In this document: positions 19,631 to 30,464 of the stretch, piece by piece
Layout: every line of letters starts with the position of its first letter
Numbering within the stretch: the first letter of the stretch is position 1
Assembly: GCA_021927905.1 (NCBI GenBank)
Contig: BLLK01000045.1
Span: forward strand, 1,984,001-2,048,000
Direction: 5' to 3'
Source of the DNA: Chaetoceros tenuissimus
Taxonomy: Eukaryota; Bacillariophyta; Thalassiosirophyceae; Chaetocerotales; Chaetocerotaceae
Length of the DNA stretch: 64,000 nucleotides
Program-made: the position numbers and the translations under genes
The notes under the pieces: model-generated
What the model was told of the DNA's origin: nothing
The model's input: the letters and a program-made list of their open reading frames with translations, nothing else
The model's database searches: none

Positions 19631-20909
19631 ATGGCCAAAGCAAAAGCTCATAGAGCTCTTGCATGCATTTTCTTAATATACATAGGAATTTTCGCTACCG
19701 AGTATAAATACTCTTCAAAATCATTGATAGGTACAAATGACATTCCAATCTCTACGTCATCTTCATCTCCACAGCGAGTGGAAGGAATAGACGTTGCATC
19801 TCCATCTACAGACCGAACTACAGTTCATGAAAAGAACATTAAAAGTTTATTCAGTGCATCTATCAACCGACACATAACATGTCCTCGACAAGGTGATACA
19901 TTAATTGAAGGAAAAGGTGGTCATGCTGTATTGGAAAAAATAAAAATGGGACTTGGACGATCTCAAAAATCATTGCAAAAAGCGGACATAGAAGGCAACA
20001 TTCCTCGTGTTCTTTGTTTGGTATACTGTGCGAACTCCCAAGAATTATCTAAATGCCAAAGCAATATCGGATACATGGGCACAAAAGTGCGATAAATATA
20101 TTGCTGGGTCCAACATCAACGACCCATCGACTGGCGAAATAGATTTGAAACACAATGGACCCGAGTCCTACAACAATATGTGGCAAAAAGTACAATCTAT
20201 TTGGAAATATGCTTATGAAAATTATTTGGATAAATATGATTTCTTTTACATTGCCGGAGATGATACCTATGTAGTCGTCGAGAATTTGAAAGCATACTTG
20301 ATGAGTGACGAAGTTGGTAGACTCCAAAACGGATATCAAGATTCGATTTACAAATGGTACAACAAAAGAAATCTTACTCCAGCTACTCACCATTTAAAGC
20401 CTAGACCACTTATCCTAGCTCAACCCATGATGGACTATGGATACGCTGTACCATTGGGAGGTAGTGGTTACGTATTGAATAAAGCAGCGTTGAAATTCTT
20501 TGGTGAACACGGACTTAATGATCATGCAACATTGAAGAATCTTTACAGAAATGACGATGTTTCATATCTGTACAATGTTACCGATTCTCGGGAAGACATT
20601 ATCATAGGCCAATTTTTTACTGATCGTGGTATGTATGTGTCGAATACATATGACGTGAAGAATGGTGGGAGACGATTTGCTGGATCTGCACAAAACTCAT
20701 TTGATTGGGATGGACTTGATCCGTCGATGCCCAGGTATCTGGAAAGCATGTTTGGGATTAAACTTTTGAAGGGAATGGACTCGGTGTCTGATCAGCAGAT
20801 TTCATTCCACTTGAAAGATGATTTGAAGACGTTGAAAAAGTTGAATTTGACTGTTGCAGATCTTATTTATAGGTATGATGCTTTCTTCTATGATCGTTGT
20901 GATGAATGA
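19631..20909 (+). CDS. GT31 core-1 beta-1,3-galactosyltransferase-like protein, frame interrupted
   Basis: Type II Golgi glycosyltransferase: residues ~8-24 form a signal anchor (ALACIFLIYIGIFATEY). The first frame ends at 20095 and the second begins about 20007, one base out of register. The family block P-R-V-L-C is in frame one, while T-P-K-N-Y-L-N-A-K-A-I-S-D-T-W-A-Q-K-C is in frame two. So the break sits at the TTT of 'tctttgtttgg' (20011-20020), where one base fewer would give continuity. Downstream are the metal/UDP-sugar motif I-A-G-D-D-T-Y-V-V, P-L-G-G-S-G-Y-V-L-N, S-R-E-D-I-I-I-G and F-D-W-D-G, as in C1GALT1 and related GT31 enzymes. A homopolymer sequencing error, a recent pseudogene or a true frameshift are all possible. 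Without the break about 425 aa. Confidence 0.8.
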
Positions 20910-21766
20910 TAATGAATTCCTTTTGTTACGTATGTATGATTAGAATGGCCTTGTAGTTATCTCAAATGAAATATGAGAAAACGAGAAAACCCATTTTCGC
21001 GCCCCAATGCTTTCGCAACCCGAATGTCGTTCATTGAAATAATTTGAGGATGAAACTAGTCAAAGACTAACAGAGTTCCCTACTGAAGACTTACCAGAGT
21101 TGGTGCACATAACACTGTAGAGAAATTCAGACTTGGTTATGTAACAAAGCCCGTGATCAGTTTTTCTTAGCATTGGTGCTCAACATCTACAAGTCCTGAA
21201 CGAGATCACACTTTAACACAGCTTAAAAACAAACGTGTGCTACCACGTAGGTGTGTTGTACATTCTTATACTCTAGATGACTTCAAATGGTGAAGGGCGA
21301 CTCAACCAATAGTAATCTGCAATCAAACCAAATTTATTCAATTATCAAGATCATTGTTTTTGTAATCCAGACGTACATTGAACACCAAAGCTCATTTTGA
21401 TAGAATTAAGGGCATAAATATTTTGCGCGTACGGGTACGTAACACAGGGCAGTTTTAAGTTTTAAATTTTAAAAGCTTTTTCCGCCCCGCTACGTACCTT
21501 ACACACGACCGTTTGATCGTACTGGGACCAAACAGAGTGACATTTTTGAACAAGATCTGTAATCCTTTTTTTGTTATTGGTATCCTTACTCGTACTTAAT
21601 GGACAACATGTCCCATTTCCTTCACATTTCTATCCCACCAGCTATCAGAGCATTAGTAATGAAACATATATTTATTCTACAAGTATCTGCGCGAAATCAG
21701 GAAAGGAAATGTATCAATTAGACTGGAGCCATTAGGTAATCTGTGGACATAAAAGACAGGTGTAGT
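20910..21766. other. Intergenic region
   Basis: About 850 bp. Includes a small AT palindrome-like tract (ttttaagttttaaattttaaaa near 21452-21475) and two gtacgta-type words near 21430 and 21490. No gene recognised. Confidence 0.5.
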
Positions 21767-22942
21767 ATGGAGGAAAGAGAAACATCTATTGAACTTTCTC
21801 ATTCTCTACGAGAATGGGGATACAATCTTTCTACCGAAAGAAATTTCACGTTTGCAAAGCAGGTAGTTGAGACAGCCTTGGATTGGTTTCGTTGGCGAGG
21901 AGAAGGACATTCACAATCTATGACCGCCTTGGGGTTGCGTTGTATTGATTTTCCTTCCAATATTGATCGTGCTTTTGAGCATTACTTACGAAAGGAAGAT
22001 ACATTGGAGCCAATTTACTGCTATACAGATGAAGTAGATATGAATGGAAGGAAACCGTGTTTTCGCTTGTATGATTCTCAAAAGCGGGACCATGTATTTA
22101 AGATGAAGCATGACTTTAAAAAGATATCTACTGAAGACTTGCATCCATTCCACCGCTTTGTTTTCCATGAAATGACAAAAGAAGATTTTCTTTTTCAGCG
22201 ATGGATAATTGAAGATTCTCAAACCGCTATTATAGCGCGTGAGACGGTGATGAAGGTATTATTTCTTTGTTATGCTTTGCAGCATCAAGAGTGTTATCAT
22301 TGTAAAAGCAAGGACAGTCTAAGATTCAGTGAAGAGTCTTCAATGTCATGGAATGATATGCTTTGCACTGAATGTTTTTCATTATATGAAGTAAAGACGC
22401 TGCGCGATACTCGATCGATCGACGAGAGTTATCTAAGCAACAAGTTTTCATGTGGCTCGTGGGAACAATATTGTCGCCTGAAGAATTCTGGATATTCAAA
22501 TATGTACTTAATATTCATACCTTGGCAGAGTGCTGAAGATACCTACCCAGTTTTTGTTACAAGAGTACATAGAGTACTACCGCAGATATGCCACGCTACG
22601 TTCAATCAGAATCTTCATGGAATTAGACTCAATACTGTAGTAAATGTCTTTCCAGTCATGAAGCAGAAGTGGTTCGATTTACCAAAGCCAAAGAGTTCCA
22701 TTGATGTTGGTAGCATTGGGAAAAAAGTGTTTATCGAAAGGTTTTCAAAGGACTCCTACGACTACTACCATTCTTTTTACTTTGGTGGCAGCGATGATAG
22801 TGAACCTGAAGTAGAATCTTGTAAAGATAATGATACACTTGCAGTTGTATCAGAGGAAGTGACACGTCCACGTAGCAATGACAGAGATGTTAGTGATGTG
22901 AGCAGATTGTTGCAACAGTGGAAAAGTAAATTGAGTGATTAA
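21767..22942 (+). CDS. Hypothetical protein with paired CxxC motifs
   Basis: Not recognised. 391 aa from ATG 21767 (MEERETSIELSHS); the frame before it opens with GTG only. Residues ~175-220 hold C-Y-H-C-K-S and, about 30 residues later, L-C-T-E-C-F, spaced like a four-Cys zinc ribbon. The N-terminal region is helical and Trp/Arg-rich (A-L-D-W-F-R-W-R-G-E-G-H). A second Cys/Trp patch (F-S-C-G-S-W-E-Q-Y-C) follows. The C-terminus is acidic with an amphipathic end (V-S-R-L-L-Q-Q-W-K-S-K-L). A zinc-binding nuclear or adaptor role is possible but unsupported. Confidence 0.55.
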   Translation: MEERETSIELSHSLREWGYNLSTERNFTFAKQVVETALDWFRWRGEGHSQSMTALGLRCIDFPSNIDRAFEHYLRKEDTLEPIYCYTDEVDMNGRKPCFRLYDSQKRDHVFKMKHDFKKISTEDLHPFHRFVFHEMTKEDFLFQRWIIEDSQTAIIARETVMKVLFLCYALQHQECYHCKSKDSLRFSEESSMSWNDMLCTECFSLYEVKTLRDTRSIDESYLSNKFSCGSWEQYCRLKNSGYSNMYLIFIPWQSAEDTYPVFVTRVHRVLPQICHATFNQNLHGIRLNTVVNVFPVMKQKWFDLPKPKSSIDVGSIGKKVFIERFSKDSYDYYHSFYFGGSDDSEPEVESCKDNDTLAVVSEEVTRPRSNDRDVSDVSRLLQQWKSKLSD

Positions 22943-23512
22943 AACTTGATAATATCCAATTTAATTGCTATCTATAGACTAATTTATAGTTGTTTGATGA
23001 TGGAGGTGTGTGCATACTTCAAATTCTACGGTGTAGGTAGTATCAGTGTCATAAAAGTAATCTTTTCATATGATTATGATTATTTCTCACCATTCTTTGC
23101 AATATCAATAAATCGCTTGAAAATTTATTTAAATGTATCTATCTTTTTGTTGTAGAATAGAAATGCATTATGGAAAAAATCATTGGTGAAAATGAAGTAC
23201 AGGAATGGAAAATTGAGAAAGCAATGACAAGTTCAACTTTGCTTTTTGGATTGATTCACACCCTTTTATTGAAGACACTAGATAAAGTACAAGAAAACTC
23301 TACTAATGAGATCCCCTTTTGTTCCTCTCGACGACTTTGCGTACGTAGATACTTGTACCGGCGGCTTGGGAACACTCTGGTCGGTGTCAAACAAAAACCA
23401 TGAACCATCAACCATGATCAACAAAAGAATGCAAAGTGCAAAGGTGTTTCCCCTCTCTTCCACAACAATCAATCAAAGCAGTACAATACAGGGACATTGT
23501 CAATGATAAAGC
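22943..23512. other. Intergenic region
   Basis: Between two rightward genes. Two overlapping frames of 66-77 codons (23170-23403, 23306-23506) lack motifs and are not called. Confidence 0.5.
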
Positions 23513-24955
23513 ATGGTGATGGAATTCTATCCATCCGTATCATCTACTATTTCATTCAAAATCGAGAGTAATGAAAAACGGAACTTTGTCAAATCCATTT
23601 TAGGGCTTGATGGCTGCATCTATGCAATCCCCTTTAATGCACCTCGCGTCGTGAAATTCGATCCTCGTACTAAATCGATAGAAGAAATAGGCCCGGACCT
23701 TACAAAGTATGAACAAAGATTTCATTATGAAGATGGCCTTTGCATGTATAAAGATGGAGTTATGGGAGATGATGGCTGTATCTTTTGTATTCCTTTTGGT
23801 GCAAGGTACTTTTTGAAAATTGACTCATTGCATTCTACAGTGGAAGTCATGAATATCAGTTTAGCTGGAAGCAGCGATATTGAAAATAGCTTCTGTACGT
23901 ATTCGTGTGGTGCTCTTGCTAAGGACGGTTGTATATACTATATGCCTAGTACCAATGCTGATTGCATTTTGAAATTTGATCCAAATGCTCATGTCATTGA
24001 AAATGTCAGGCCTTTGCTTCAAAGTCCAGTGCATGACATCGGACAGAGTAATATGTTTCAACAGACTTCTACTTTAGTGGCTGCTCCAAATGGTTATCTG
24101 TATGGATATTCAAACAGGTTTGATCATGTTGTTCAATTTGAACCATTTGCACAGAGTTTACATTCTATAAGCGCTCCTTTTCAACTAGAAAGCTTCCAAT
24201 GCCTAGGTGATGGAATTTTGATAAATGATTGCATTTATCAAATATTGATAGGAAGTCAGGAGACGGAAGGCAAATTATGCATTCTAAAAGTTGATACTAG
24301 AAACATGTCACTTGGCAAAATAGATTTGGACATTGTAGATCGATCTGGGTGGTTGGAACTGATTCAGTCACAACCATTTCATTCACCTTTCGTGGCCAAT
24401 GATGGATGTATTTGTTTGCAAATAGGAGCCCATCTTTTCCGGTATAATATCAATAGCCAGCAATGTGTCTTTGAATGGATAGATGCATTTGGAGAATGGT
24501 GCTCTGGAGTTCAAAGCGATGACGGTATCATCTATTGTCTGCCCTATTATGGTGACAAACTCCTTACAATCGATCCTTTCTCCGGTTTCATTCAAAATCT
24601 CATCGACTCGAGTGGTTTATCCCAGCAAGATCAAAATTGTATTCTAGAGAAGCCCATATTTGATGAAGCTGCGTTGGCTTTTGGATTTGAAAAGACGAGA
24701 CAAGTAATACAACGTTTTTTTCCTATTGCAGATCAAGTTTGTCCATTGACAAACTTGCACTCATTCATGATTGCTGCATCAACTAAACGATGCAGTTTGG
24801 ATATCATATACTTTCTATTGAGAAGAAATCCCTCCTCGCTATTTTGCCGTGATAATTATGCATGTTCCGATCGCACTTCTCCTATGATGCTTCAAAATGA
24901 CAGGAAAAGGAAAGCTGATGAATATCATCCTGATTCACTACAGAGATTTGTATGA
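23513..24955 (+). CDS. Diatom-type beta-propeller repeat protein with helical tail
   Basis: 480 aa. Residues ~20-370 contain about seven degenerate repeats of the form D-G-C-I-Y-x-x-P-x(4-8)-[VI]-x-K-F-D-P: L-D-G-C-I-Y-A-I-P ... V-V-K-F-D-P, D-D-G-C-I-F-C-I-P ... F-L-K-I-D-S, K-D-G-C-I-Y-Y-M-P ... I-L-K-F-D-P, then N-D-G-C-I-C and D-D-G-I-I-Y-C-L-P ... L-L-T-I-D-P. This spacing implies a single seven-bladed propeller. The tail (N-L-H-S-F-M-I-A-A-S ... L-D-I-I-Y-F-L-L-R-R-N-P-S) looks like one ankyrin-like helix pair and ends in a basic K-R-K segment. Large families of this layout occur in diatoms with unknown role, probably protein binding. Confidence 0.7.
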   Translation: MVMEFYPSVSSTISFKIESNEKRNFVKSILGLDGCIYAIPFNAPRVVKFDPRTKSIEEIGPDLTKYEQRFHYEDGLCMYKDGVMGDDGCIFCIPFGARYFLKIDSLHSTVEVMNISLAGSSDIENSFCTYSCGALAKDGCIYYMPSTNADCILKFDPNAHVIENVRPLLQSPVHDIGQSNMFQQTSTLVAAPNGYLYGYSNRFDHVVQFEPFAQSLHSISAPFQLESFQCLGDGILINDCIYQILIGSQETEGKLCILKVDTRNMSLGKIDLDIVDRSGWLELIQSQPFHSPFVANDGCICLQIGAHLFRYNINSQQCVFEWIDAFGEWCSGVQSDDGIIYCLPYYGDKLLTIDPFSGFIQNLIDSSGLSQQDQNCILEKPIFDEAALAFGFEKTRQVIQRFFPIADQVCPLTNLHSFMIAASTKRCSLDIIYFLLRRNPSSLFCRDNYACSDRTSPMMLQNDRKRKADEYHPDSLQRFV

Positions 24956-25101
24956 TTAGCTAGAATTGATAAAACTAGAATAAATGTAGAATTTCTTCGA
25001 CCTTACTTCTGAATGCATGGACCGCTGGATATAAAATCGTTTGCATTATTCAAGTATCGAACTAAAACTATTCTAATTTGCTATATAAATAACATTTTAA
25101 A

Positions 25102-26421
25102 TTATTGATCTTTCTCCCCATCGTATAATTCAGCAGAATGAGCTCTTCGTGTACCATCTCCATAGCCTTTACTGGTTTTTCCATTGCCGCCGTCTCTGAT
25201 GTCATCTTCAGCTCCCCCGTCATTCATTCCCTCAGCATACGCTTCCTCCTTCTTCAAGTCAAATTCTGGAGGAACTTCTTGCATTTGCACACTTGGTGCC
25301 CCTTGCAATTCCTGGAGTTGCTGCAGAAGCTCTACCCTCACAGCTTCTAAACTTGCTTCGGTATTCATATTTTCTCTTGGTTCCGGTGTTAGATGCAGTT
25401 CGTAATCAGGAGCGTAGTATTCAAAATAATCATTGAAAGGAATCTTATTTGGAATAGGTTGGTCCAACAAAACAGAAGTTTCATAAGCCCAGCAACGAGC
25501 TACATTTCGGATGGTATACCCTCCTCCGCCTAGTACAAGGGTTGGGACATGAAAACTCTTGACATACTTGACACACTCCGCATGTCCTTTAAGACTTAAG
25601 TTGAAGCAACCTAATCGATCTCCAGTCAAGGAATCTGCACCACACTGGAGCACAATAGCTCCAGGTCTAAAGATTTCCATAATTTTGTCCATGACAGGTT
25701 TGAAAATATCTTCATATGCCTTGTCGGTCATTCCACTAGTAAGTGGTGCATTCACACTGTATCCCGTTCCCTCCTTTGCACCTACATCCTTAATATGCCC
25801 TGTCCCTGGGAAGAAATCTCCATATTTATGAAGGCTGAAAGTCATGACTCTATCCGTACAATAAAACGCTTCCTCGACACCGTCACCGTGATGAATATCA
25901 ATATCAATATAAAGAACACGAGCGTGCACCTTGAGCAATTCGAGAATCGCAAGAACGATATCATTAATATAACAAAATCCACTAGCTTCTGACTTTTTAG
26001 CGTGATGCAATCCTCCAGTCCAATTAATTGCGATATCCGTCTCATTGTTGTTGAGTTTGATTGCACCATCAAGAGACGCACCGGTGTATAGTTGTGCGAA
26101 TTCCATGAGGCCGTCAAAGACTGGACAATCAGTCATATCTCCCGCATTGAATCTCTGCATCTGTTGCGTGAATTGCTTCAGATTGTCAGGATTGATACGA
26201 GATAGGAAATTTACATAGTCTTCAGAGTGGAATTTTGTAATTTCGCCTGGAGTAGCAGGGTGCGGTCTGTAACATTCCATCTGCTTGTACAGTCCATAGG
26301 AGAGGATGAGATGATGTGCAAGCTTAAGACGGTGTGGTTTCATTGGATGTGATGGTCCATAGTAGAAATGTCCTACTTCTGGGTGGTAGAAGTAGGAGAC
26401 GCGTTGTTTTGTAAGAGACAT
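25102..26421 (-). CDS. Class I histone deacetylase, HDAC3-like
   Basis: Zn-dependent deacetylase removing acetyl groups from histone lysines in co-repressor complexes. 439 aa, one exon. All catalytic features are present: the His pair in G-G-L-H-H-A-K-K (H139, H140), zinc ligands D175 and H177 in D-I-D-I-H-H-G-D-G and D263 in C-G-A-D-S-L, and the transition-state Tyr in G-G-G-G-Y-T (Y302). The segments [18 protein letters not shown] and [14 protein letters not shown] match HDAC3 better than HDAC1/2. The C-terminal ~70 residues are Glu/Gly/Asp-rich, with K-T-S-K-G-Y-G-D. The start [13 protein letters not shown] is at the usual place. Confidence 0.95.
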   Translation of the reverse strand: MSLTKQRVSYFYHPEVGHFYYGPSHPMKPHRLKLAHHLILSYGLYKQMECYRPHPATPGEITKFHSEDYVNFLSRINPDNLKQFTQQMQRFNAGDMTDCPVFDGLMEFAQLYTGASLDGAIKLNNNETDIAINWTGGLHHAKKSEASGFCYINDIVLAILELLKVHARVLYIDIDIHHGDGVEEAFYCTDRVMTFSLHKYGDFFPGTGHIKDVGAKEGTGYSVNAPLTSGMTDKAYEDIFKPVMDKIMEIFRPGAIVLQCGADSLTGDRLGCFNLSLKGHAECVKYVKSFHVPTLVLGGGGYTIRNVARCWAYETSVLLDQPIPNKIPFNDYFEYYAPDYELHLTPEPRENMNTEASLEAVRVELLQQLQELQGAPSVQMQEVPPEFDLKKEEAYAEGMNDGGAEDDIRDGGNGKTSKGYGDGTRRAHSAELYDGEKDQ

Positions 26422-26877
26422 TGGTGTCTAAACTCGTAAATAAGATTGTGGCCAACCTATCTGTGTGAGATGAAAAATGAATAGGGATCAATGATTTAGT
26501 GTCTGTCCTTCTCAGCAAGCCTCTCTGTCCCCTCGCTCGCTTCCGCACAACTAAAGTATAAAGATATTGGATTAAAGCGGATGGACTTTAGGTTGTAATA
26601 GCTTGAAACCAAGCGCCTCTTCAATCTTCAATGGATTAAATTGATCACAAAACAAAAGGAGAGGTGGTTTTGCAAAAAAGGAAAAGTTTTTCACACCAAC
26701 TCCCTCTTCCCTTCTCATCTTTTTCTCTATTGCTCTGTAAAAATATTTTCATTTCCGATTTGGAAACTTGGAAAAGGAAAAGAAATACGTAATATTTCCA
26801 GTTTGCTTTAGATCGTCTATTTGTAGCTTTTAACTATGAATTTACATATATATATATATATATATTAACTGGAACTA
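26422..26877. other. HDAC promoter and 3' flank of the cyclophilin-like gene
   Basis: Contains the HDAC upstream region and, next to the neighbouring stop codon, an AT microsatellite annotated separately. No gene seen. Confidence 0.5.
26846..26865. repeat. (AT)10 microsatellite
   Basis: Twenty bases of uninterrupted AT repeat, 12 bp beyond the stop codon of the minus-strand cyclophilin-like gene, so probably in its 3' UTR. Confidence 0.9.
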
Positions 26878-29052
26878 TTAGCAAATTGGCTGAGTCCCTA
26901 CATTTTCGACGTATATTAGAACAGTCTGGTATTTGGCGTCATTCATCAACTGACGGTCAGTTGAAGCATTGGTATCTGATTCCGTTGAAGTAGTTGGGCA
27001 AGCCTTAATGACAAGATCTTCTTCTCCGTTTTCCCATTCTGGTAATCTGTACTCTTCACCTTGACTTAGCTTTGCGAGCTCGAAGGGCACCTCGTTCTCA
27101 TCACCATCGCTTTCAATTTTATCATTGTCTTGAGAAGAGGAAACCTCTATAAAAGTTTTCTCTCCGACAATGTTCATCATGAGATATATGGCCTTCTCAT
27201 CTTCTCCTTCTATTTGAACCATGACCACATAAGATTCAGTTCCACTTTTTTGCAAGTAGAACTCATTAGCTGTCATCATTTCTATGCGGGAGGAAGATTT
27301 GCTTGGCTCAAGAGAAATACGAGGAAACTTTCCACTATTCCAAGATTTGAAATTCAAGATATGGGAGGAAGAAGATGATGAAAAAATGTTGTTCATTTTG
27401 TTTGCAAGATATCTAGCATTTGCATTAGCGTCCACAGGAGGAGAGAGAAGTGAAACATCTTTTATCCTCATGGCAGTACTTCCATTCGAAATCTTGTTCA
27501 TGATGTCTGTAATTGCCTCTTGGCCCTTGTGGATGACTCCAAATTTAGTTCCTTTGCACGATGTTCTGCTTATGTACAAAGTGTTGCCTTGGTTACGGAA
27601 GCAAATGGACCATGTTCCTTGGTCTGGAACTCTGGTAGCATCGTTCTCTAGGAAACTTAGGTTTGCCAACCCAAGGTTTTCGAATGTCTCAATATCACGC
27701 CCTGCAGAGACAACCAATGTGTCTTCAGAAAGTGAAATCATTTCCTTTTCTTTCCAAAGACCATAAAAAATCTGCTCCAAGAAAGTAAAGGTGGAATGAG
27801 GCATGTATTCTAGTGATTGAAGTTCGATGATAATGGACGAAGATTCAGGTGGAGCATTTTCTAGTTCCAGCTGGACCTGATATGGTCCGACACCATACCT
27901 ATTGTAGGTGGTTCAAAGTTAGGATGAACTTTCAAAATAGAAATAGAATAACTCAAGTTCAACAACTTACTTCTCTTTTGTCTTTCTCTTTGATTCCAAG
28001 CTAACTCTTTTTTTCATAGCCACTATGATGTTCTCAAGTTCACCAGTGCTTTTCTCATATGACATTGCTTTGGACTCAATGTGTCTATTAATATGGTTAC
28101 TTGTGAACTGAACCTGATGATCGAAAGCAACATGGGAAAGAACATGGTCGTCGTCATCGTTTTCTTCACCTAAGTCGGCAGCTTCGTTCATCAAAGTTCC
28201 CACTAGACTATTTAAACCACTCACTTTGCCTTGCATTGAATGTATCGTTGACTGTGTCATGTGGCTATCTAGAGAAACTTGCTTCAAATCACTTGAAAAG
28301 TCAAGGGTTTCGAAATATCCAGTGTATACTGCAATGGCAGTCACAATAAGGAATAGGAAAGTCAAAGCATTTGCAGTGTTCACTCGGAAGGTCTCCAAGG
28401 TTGGAAAGAGGCCACTGTCGCTATAGGAAGCATCAGACTCTGACTTTCCTGCATTATTTTCAACATCACATTCACTAGATATTGGCGCGCTTCCTACTAC
28501 TGAGTTTGATTGAGGGGTTGAAGTATCACTCTTCTCGCTCTCACTGCATGATGTTGTTGAAGACGATAGAGGAATGGAGGCAAGTCTCTTTCCGTATTCA
28601 TGACTGTTCTTGAACTCTCGAAGGGAAAATAGATTTTTCTTTGTTGTCTCATTCTCATCATCAGATAGTTTCAATTTCTGTAAGCTGGAGGATGTGGTTA
28701 ACGACAACATGTTGATTCTATCTAGACCAAGCATGGAACTAGTTTTGTTTCGCAAAGAAGCTGGACTTTGTGAAGCACTTCCAGCAGGAGTTGGCCTTTT
28801 GAGGCCGAACTTGTTTGCAATATTCATGAATGAAGAGTTGTTTCGCTTCATCTTCGATGAAACATCTTGGTTAGCTGCTGCGGCAGTTAGATTATCGATG
28901 GAGTAACCTGAACCAACCGCATAAGAACTCAACGATGGTTTCAACCCTCCCAACGAAGAATTACGCCGGCGAAAATTTCTTCCGTTCTTTTCAGGTGCAT
29001 CCCAAGTTGCATTTCCTTGATTCTCATTATCAACGTACGTGGAACTTATCAT
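26878..29052 (-). CDS. Membrane-anchored protein with C-terminal cyclophilin-like domain
   Basis: Two exons, 27971-29052 and 26878-27898, with a 72-nt intron (GTAAGTT donor, ACAATAG acceptor, phase 2), giving 700 aa. The junction reads K-T-K-E-K|Y-G-V-G-P-Y. The N-terminal ~220 residues are Ser/Asn-rich and basic, probably cytosolic. One membrane helix lies at ~227-245 (ALTFLFLIVTAIAVYTGYF). A helical charged region follows, then from ~361 a beta-rich domain: G-P-Y-Q-V-Q-L-E-L-E, M-P-H-S-T-F-T-F-L-E-Q-I-F-Y-G-L-W, W-S-I-C-F-R-N-Q-G-N-T-L-Y-I and F-G-V-I-H-K-G-Q-E-A-I. The pattern resembles the cyclophilin fold (compare F-G-x-V-x-x-G), but the Arg/Phe/Trp isomerase residues are not evident, so activity is doubtful. 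The tail is acidic. Confidence 0.75.
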
Positions 29053-29711
29053 TGTTATCTAACTGAAGTGAGATCAATTATCTTTTGATGAAGTCTTTTC
29101 TGAAAAAGCAATAAGTATGCATCTAACAAATGAAAGCAAATTCACAAAAAAGAGGAACGAGGAAGGCGGAGGGCGTTGCATTTTGAGATGACCTTTCAAA
29201 AAGTGACATTTAGCTCTCATGCAGGCTTCCTTATCTTTTTGAAATGCTAAAATTGTGAAAAACCAGGAAAAACATTAGCTATTAGGCCTTTTAGGACAAA
29301 AGATTGTCCTTGTCTGCAGAATAAAGAATATCACAAGAAGGCACAGAAATGATAAAATTCGAAACTCGAACAATAAGGGCATGCATGCATGCATCATCAT
29401 GAAGCAACATAAAAATATAAGAAGTACTTCTTGGTACTACATCATTTCCGAATCAGAGGTTTCTTGTCTTTTATGAAAATGTAAACCGAACTTTCCATGA
29501 AAAGTGGAGTCAGTAGCAACGAGGGAACTTATTTGATCATGTCATACCGTAAGTATAAAATGTCTCATGACACAGATGAGAAGCTTTTGCATACGTGGTG
29601 GATTCATTCGATTCTTCATTCATTGAATATGAACTAAGACAGGCGACGACATCAAACATCAACCATTCATTTCTTCGTGTTTCGTTTTACACAATATATG
29701 AAACTTTCAAT
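29053..29711. other. Divergent intergenic region
   Basis: Promoters of the leftward cyclophilin-like and the rightward plastid gene. Holds a short (ATGC)n tract near 29380-29396. No gene seen. Confidence 0.5.
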
Positions 29712-30431
29712 ATGAAAATCTCTACTTATAAATTGGCCTTTCCTTTTCTCTTTGCGAGAGGGATTGAAGCATTTGGTGTGCACTCGTATCCCTCCATACA
29801 AAAGGTTGGCAAAGATCTCCTTCTTGGAGCTGCGCTATGCATATCCTTTCAAATATCTTGTCCACAAATTAGCTCTGCCGATGTTGATATATCAGCAGCT
29901 GCAAACCTAGAGACAATTTCGACAACTGCAGGAAGAGGAACTTTTCAAAATGGGTTGAGAGAACCGACTCCAGAAACGCCCCAGATTCTTCCCCCTTCGT
30001 TATCAGGAATGCAACAAAATGGAGTAGATGCTAAGAAACCTATTGTAGAAGGACTAATATATATGGAAGAGAAATATGATAGACCTGACTTTACTGATAT
30101 CATTGTGATCACTGTCAGATCGCTGAATGAACCCTCCGAAATATTGGCTGGAGCAAAATACCCTCTATCCAAAGCAAGGTTGCCATTCAACTTTAAGTTC
30201 TACGAAGCAAATATATTGAAAGGGAAAGCTGATTCATTCAGAGCTTTGAAAGACAAAGATTACATCGTTGAAGCTGTTGTATGTGGCGAGAACTCAAAAT
30301 CATTTCCATGTTCAGAAGATGAAAGTGTATTTTCTGCAAAGAGTATTAGTAAATTACTACCTATACCTGGAATTCAAGAGGGAGATATAAGAACCCCGGC
30401 ATCCTTACCGCTAAAGCGAATTGAACGATAA
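29712..30431 (+). CDS. Plastid, probably thylakoid-lumen, preprotein of unknown function
   Basis: 239 aa from ATG 29712 (MKISTYKLAFPFLFARG); the frame is open further upstream, but only this Met gives a clean signal peptide. The signal ends I-E-A|F-G-V (diatom plastid junction). A second hydrophobic segment (L-L-L-G-A-A-L-C-I-S-F) with a small-residue site (I-S-S-A|D) follows, as in lumenal transit peptides. The mature domain (~150 aa) has V-E-G-L-I-Y-M-E-E, F-T-D-I-I-V-I-T-V-R-S, L-P-F-N-F-K-F-Y-E and D-Y-I-V-E-A-V-V-C-G-E, a compact beta-sandwich-like pattern. The family was not recognised. Confidence 0.7.
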   Translation: MKISTYKLAFPFLFARGIEAFGVHSYPSIQKVGKDLLLGAALCISFQISCPQISSADVDISAAANLETISTTAGRGTFQNGLREPTPETPQILPPSLSGMQQNGVDAKKPIVEGLIYMEEKYDRPDFTDIIVITVRSLNEPSEILAGAKYPLSKARLPFNFKFYEANILKGKADSFRALKDKDYIVEAVVCGENSKSFPCSEDESVFSAKSISKLLPIPGIQEGDIRTPASLPLKRIER

Positions 30432-30464
30432 GAAGTACTATAAACAATCAACAATAAATCTTCT

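Noticed and set aside
21452-21475. AT palindrome as a possible transposon end
   Set aside because: Too short, no matching terminal repeat or target duplication found nearby.
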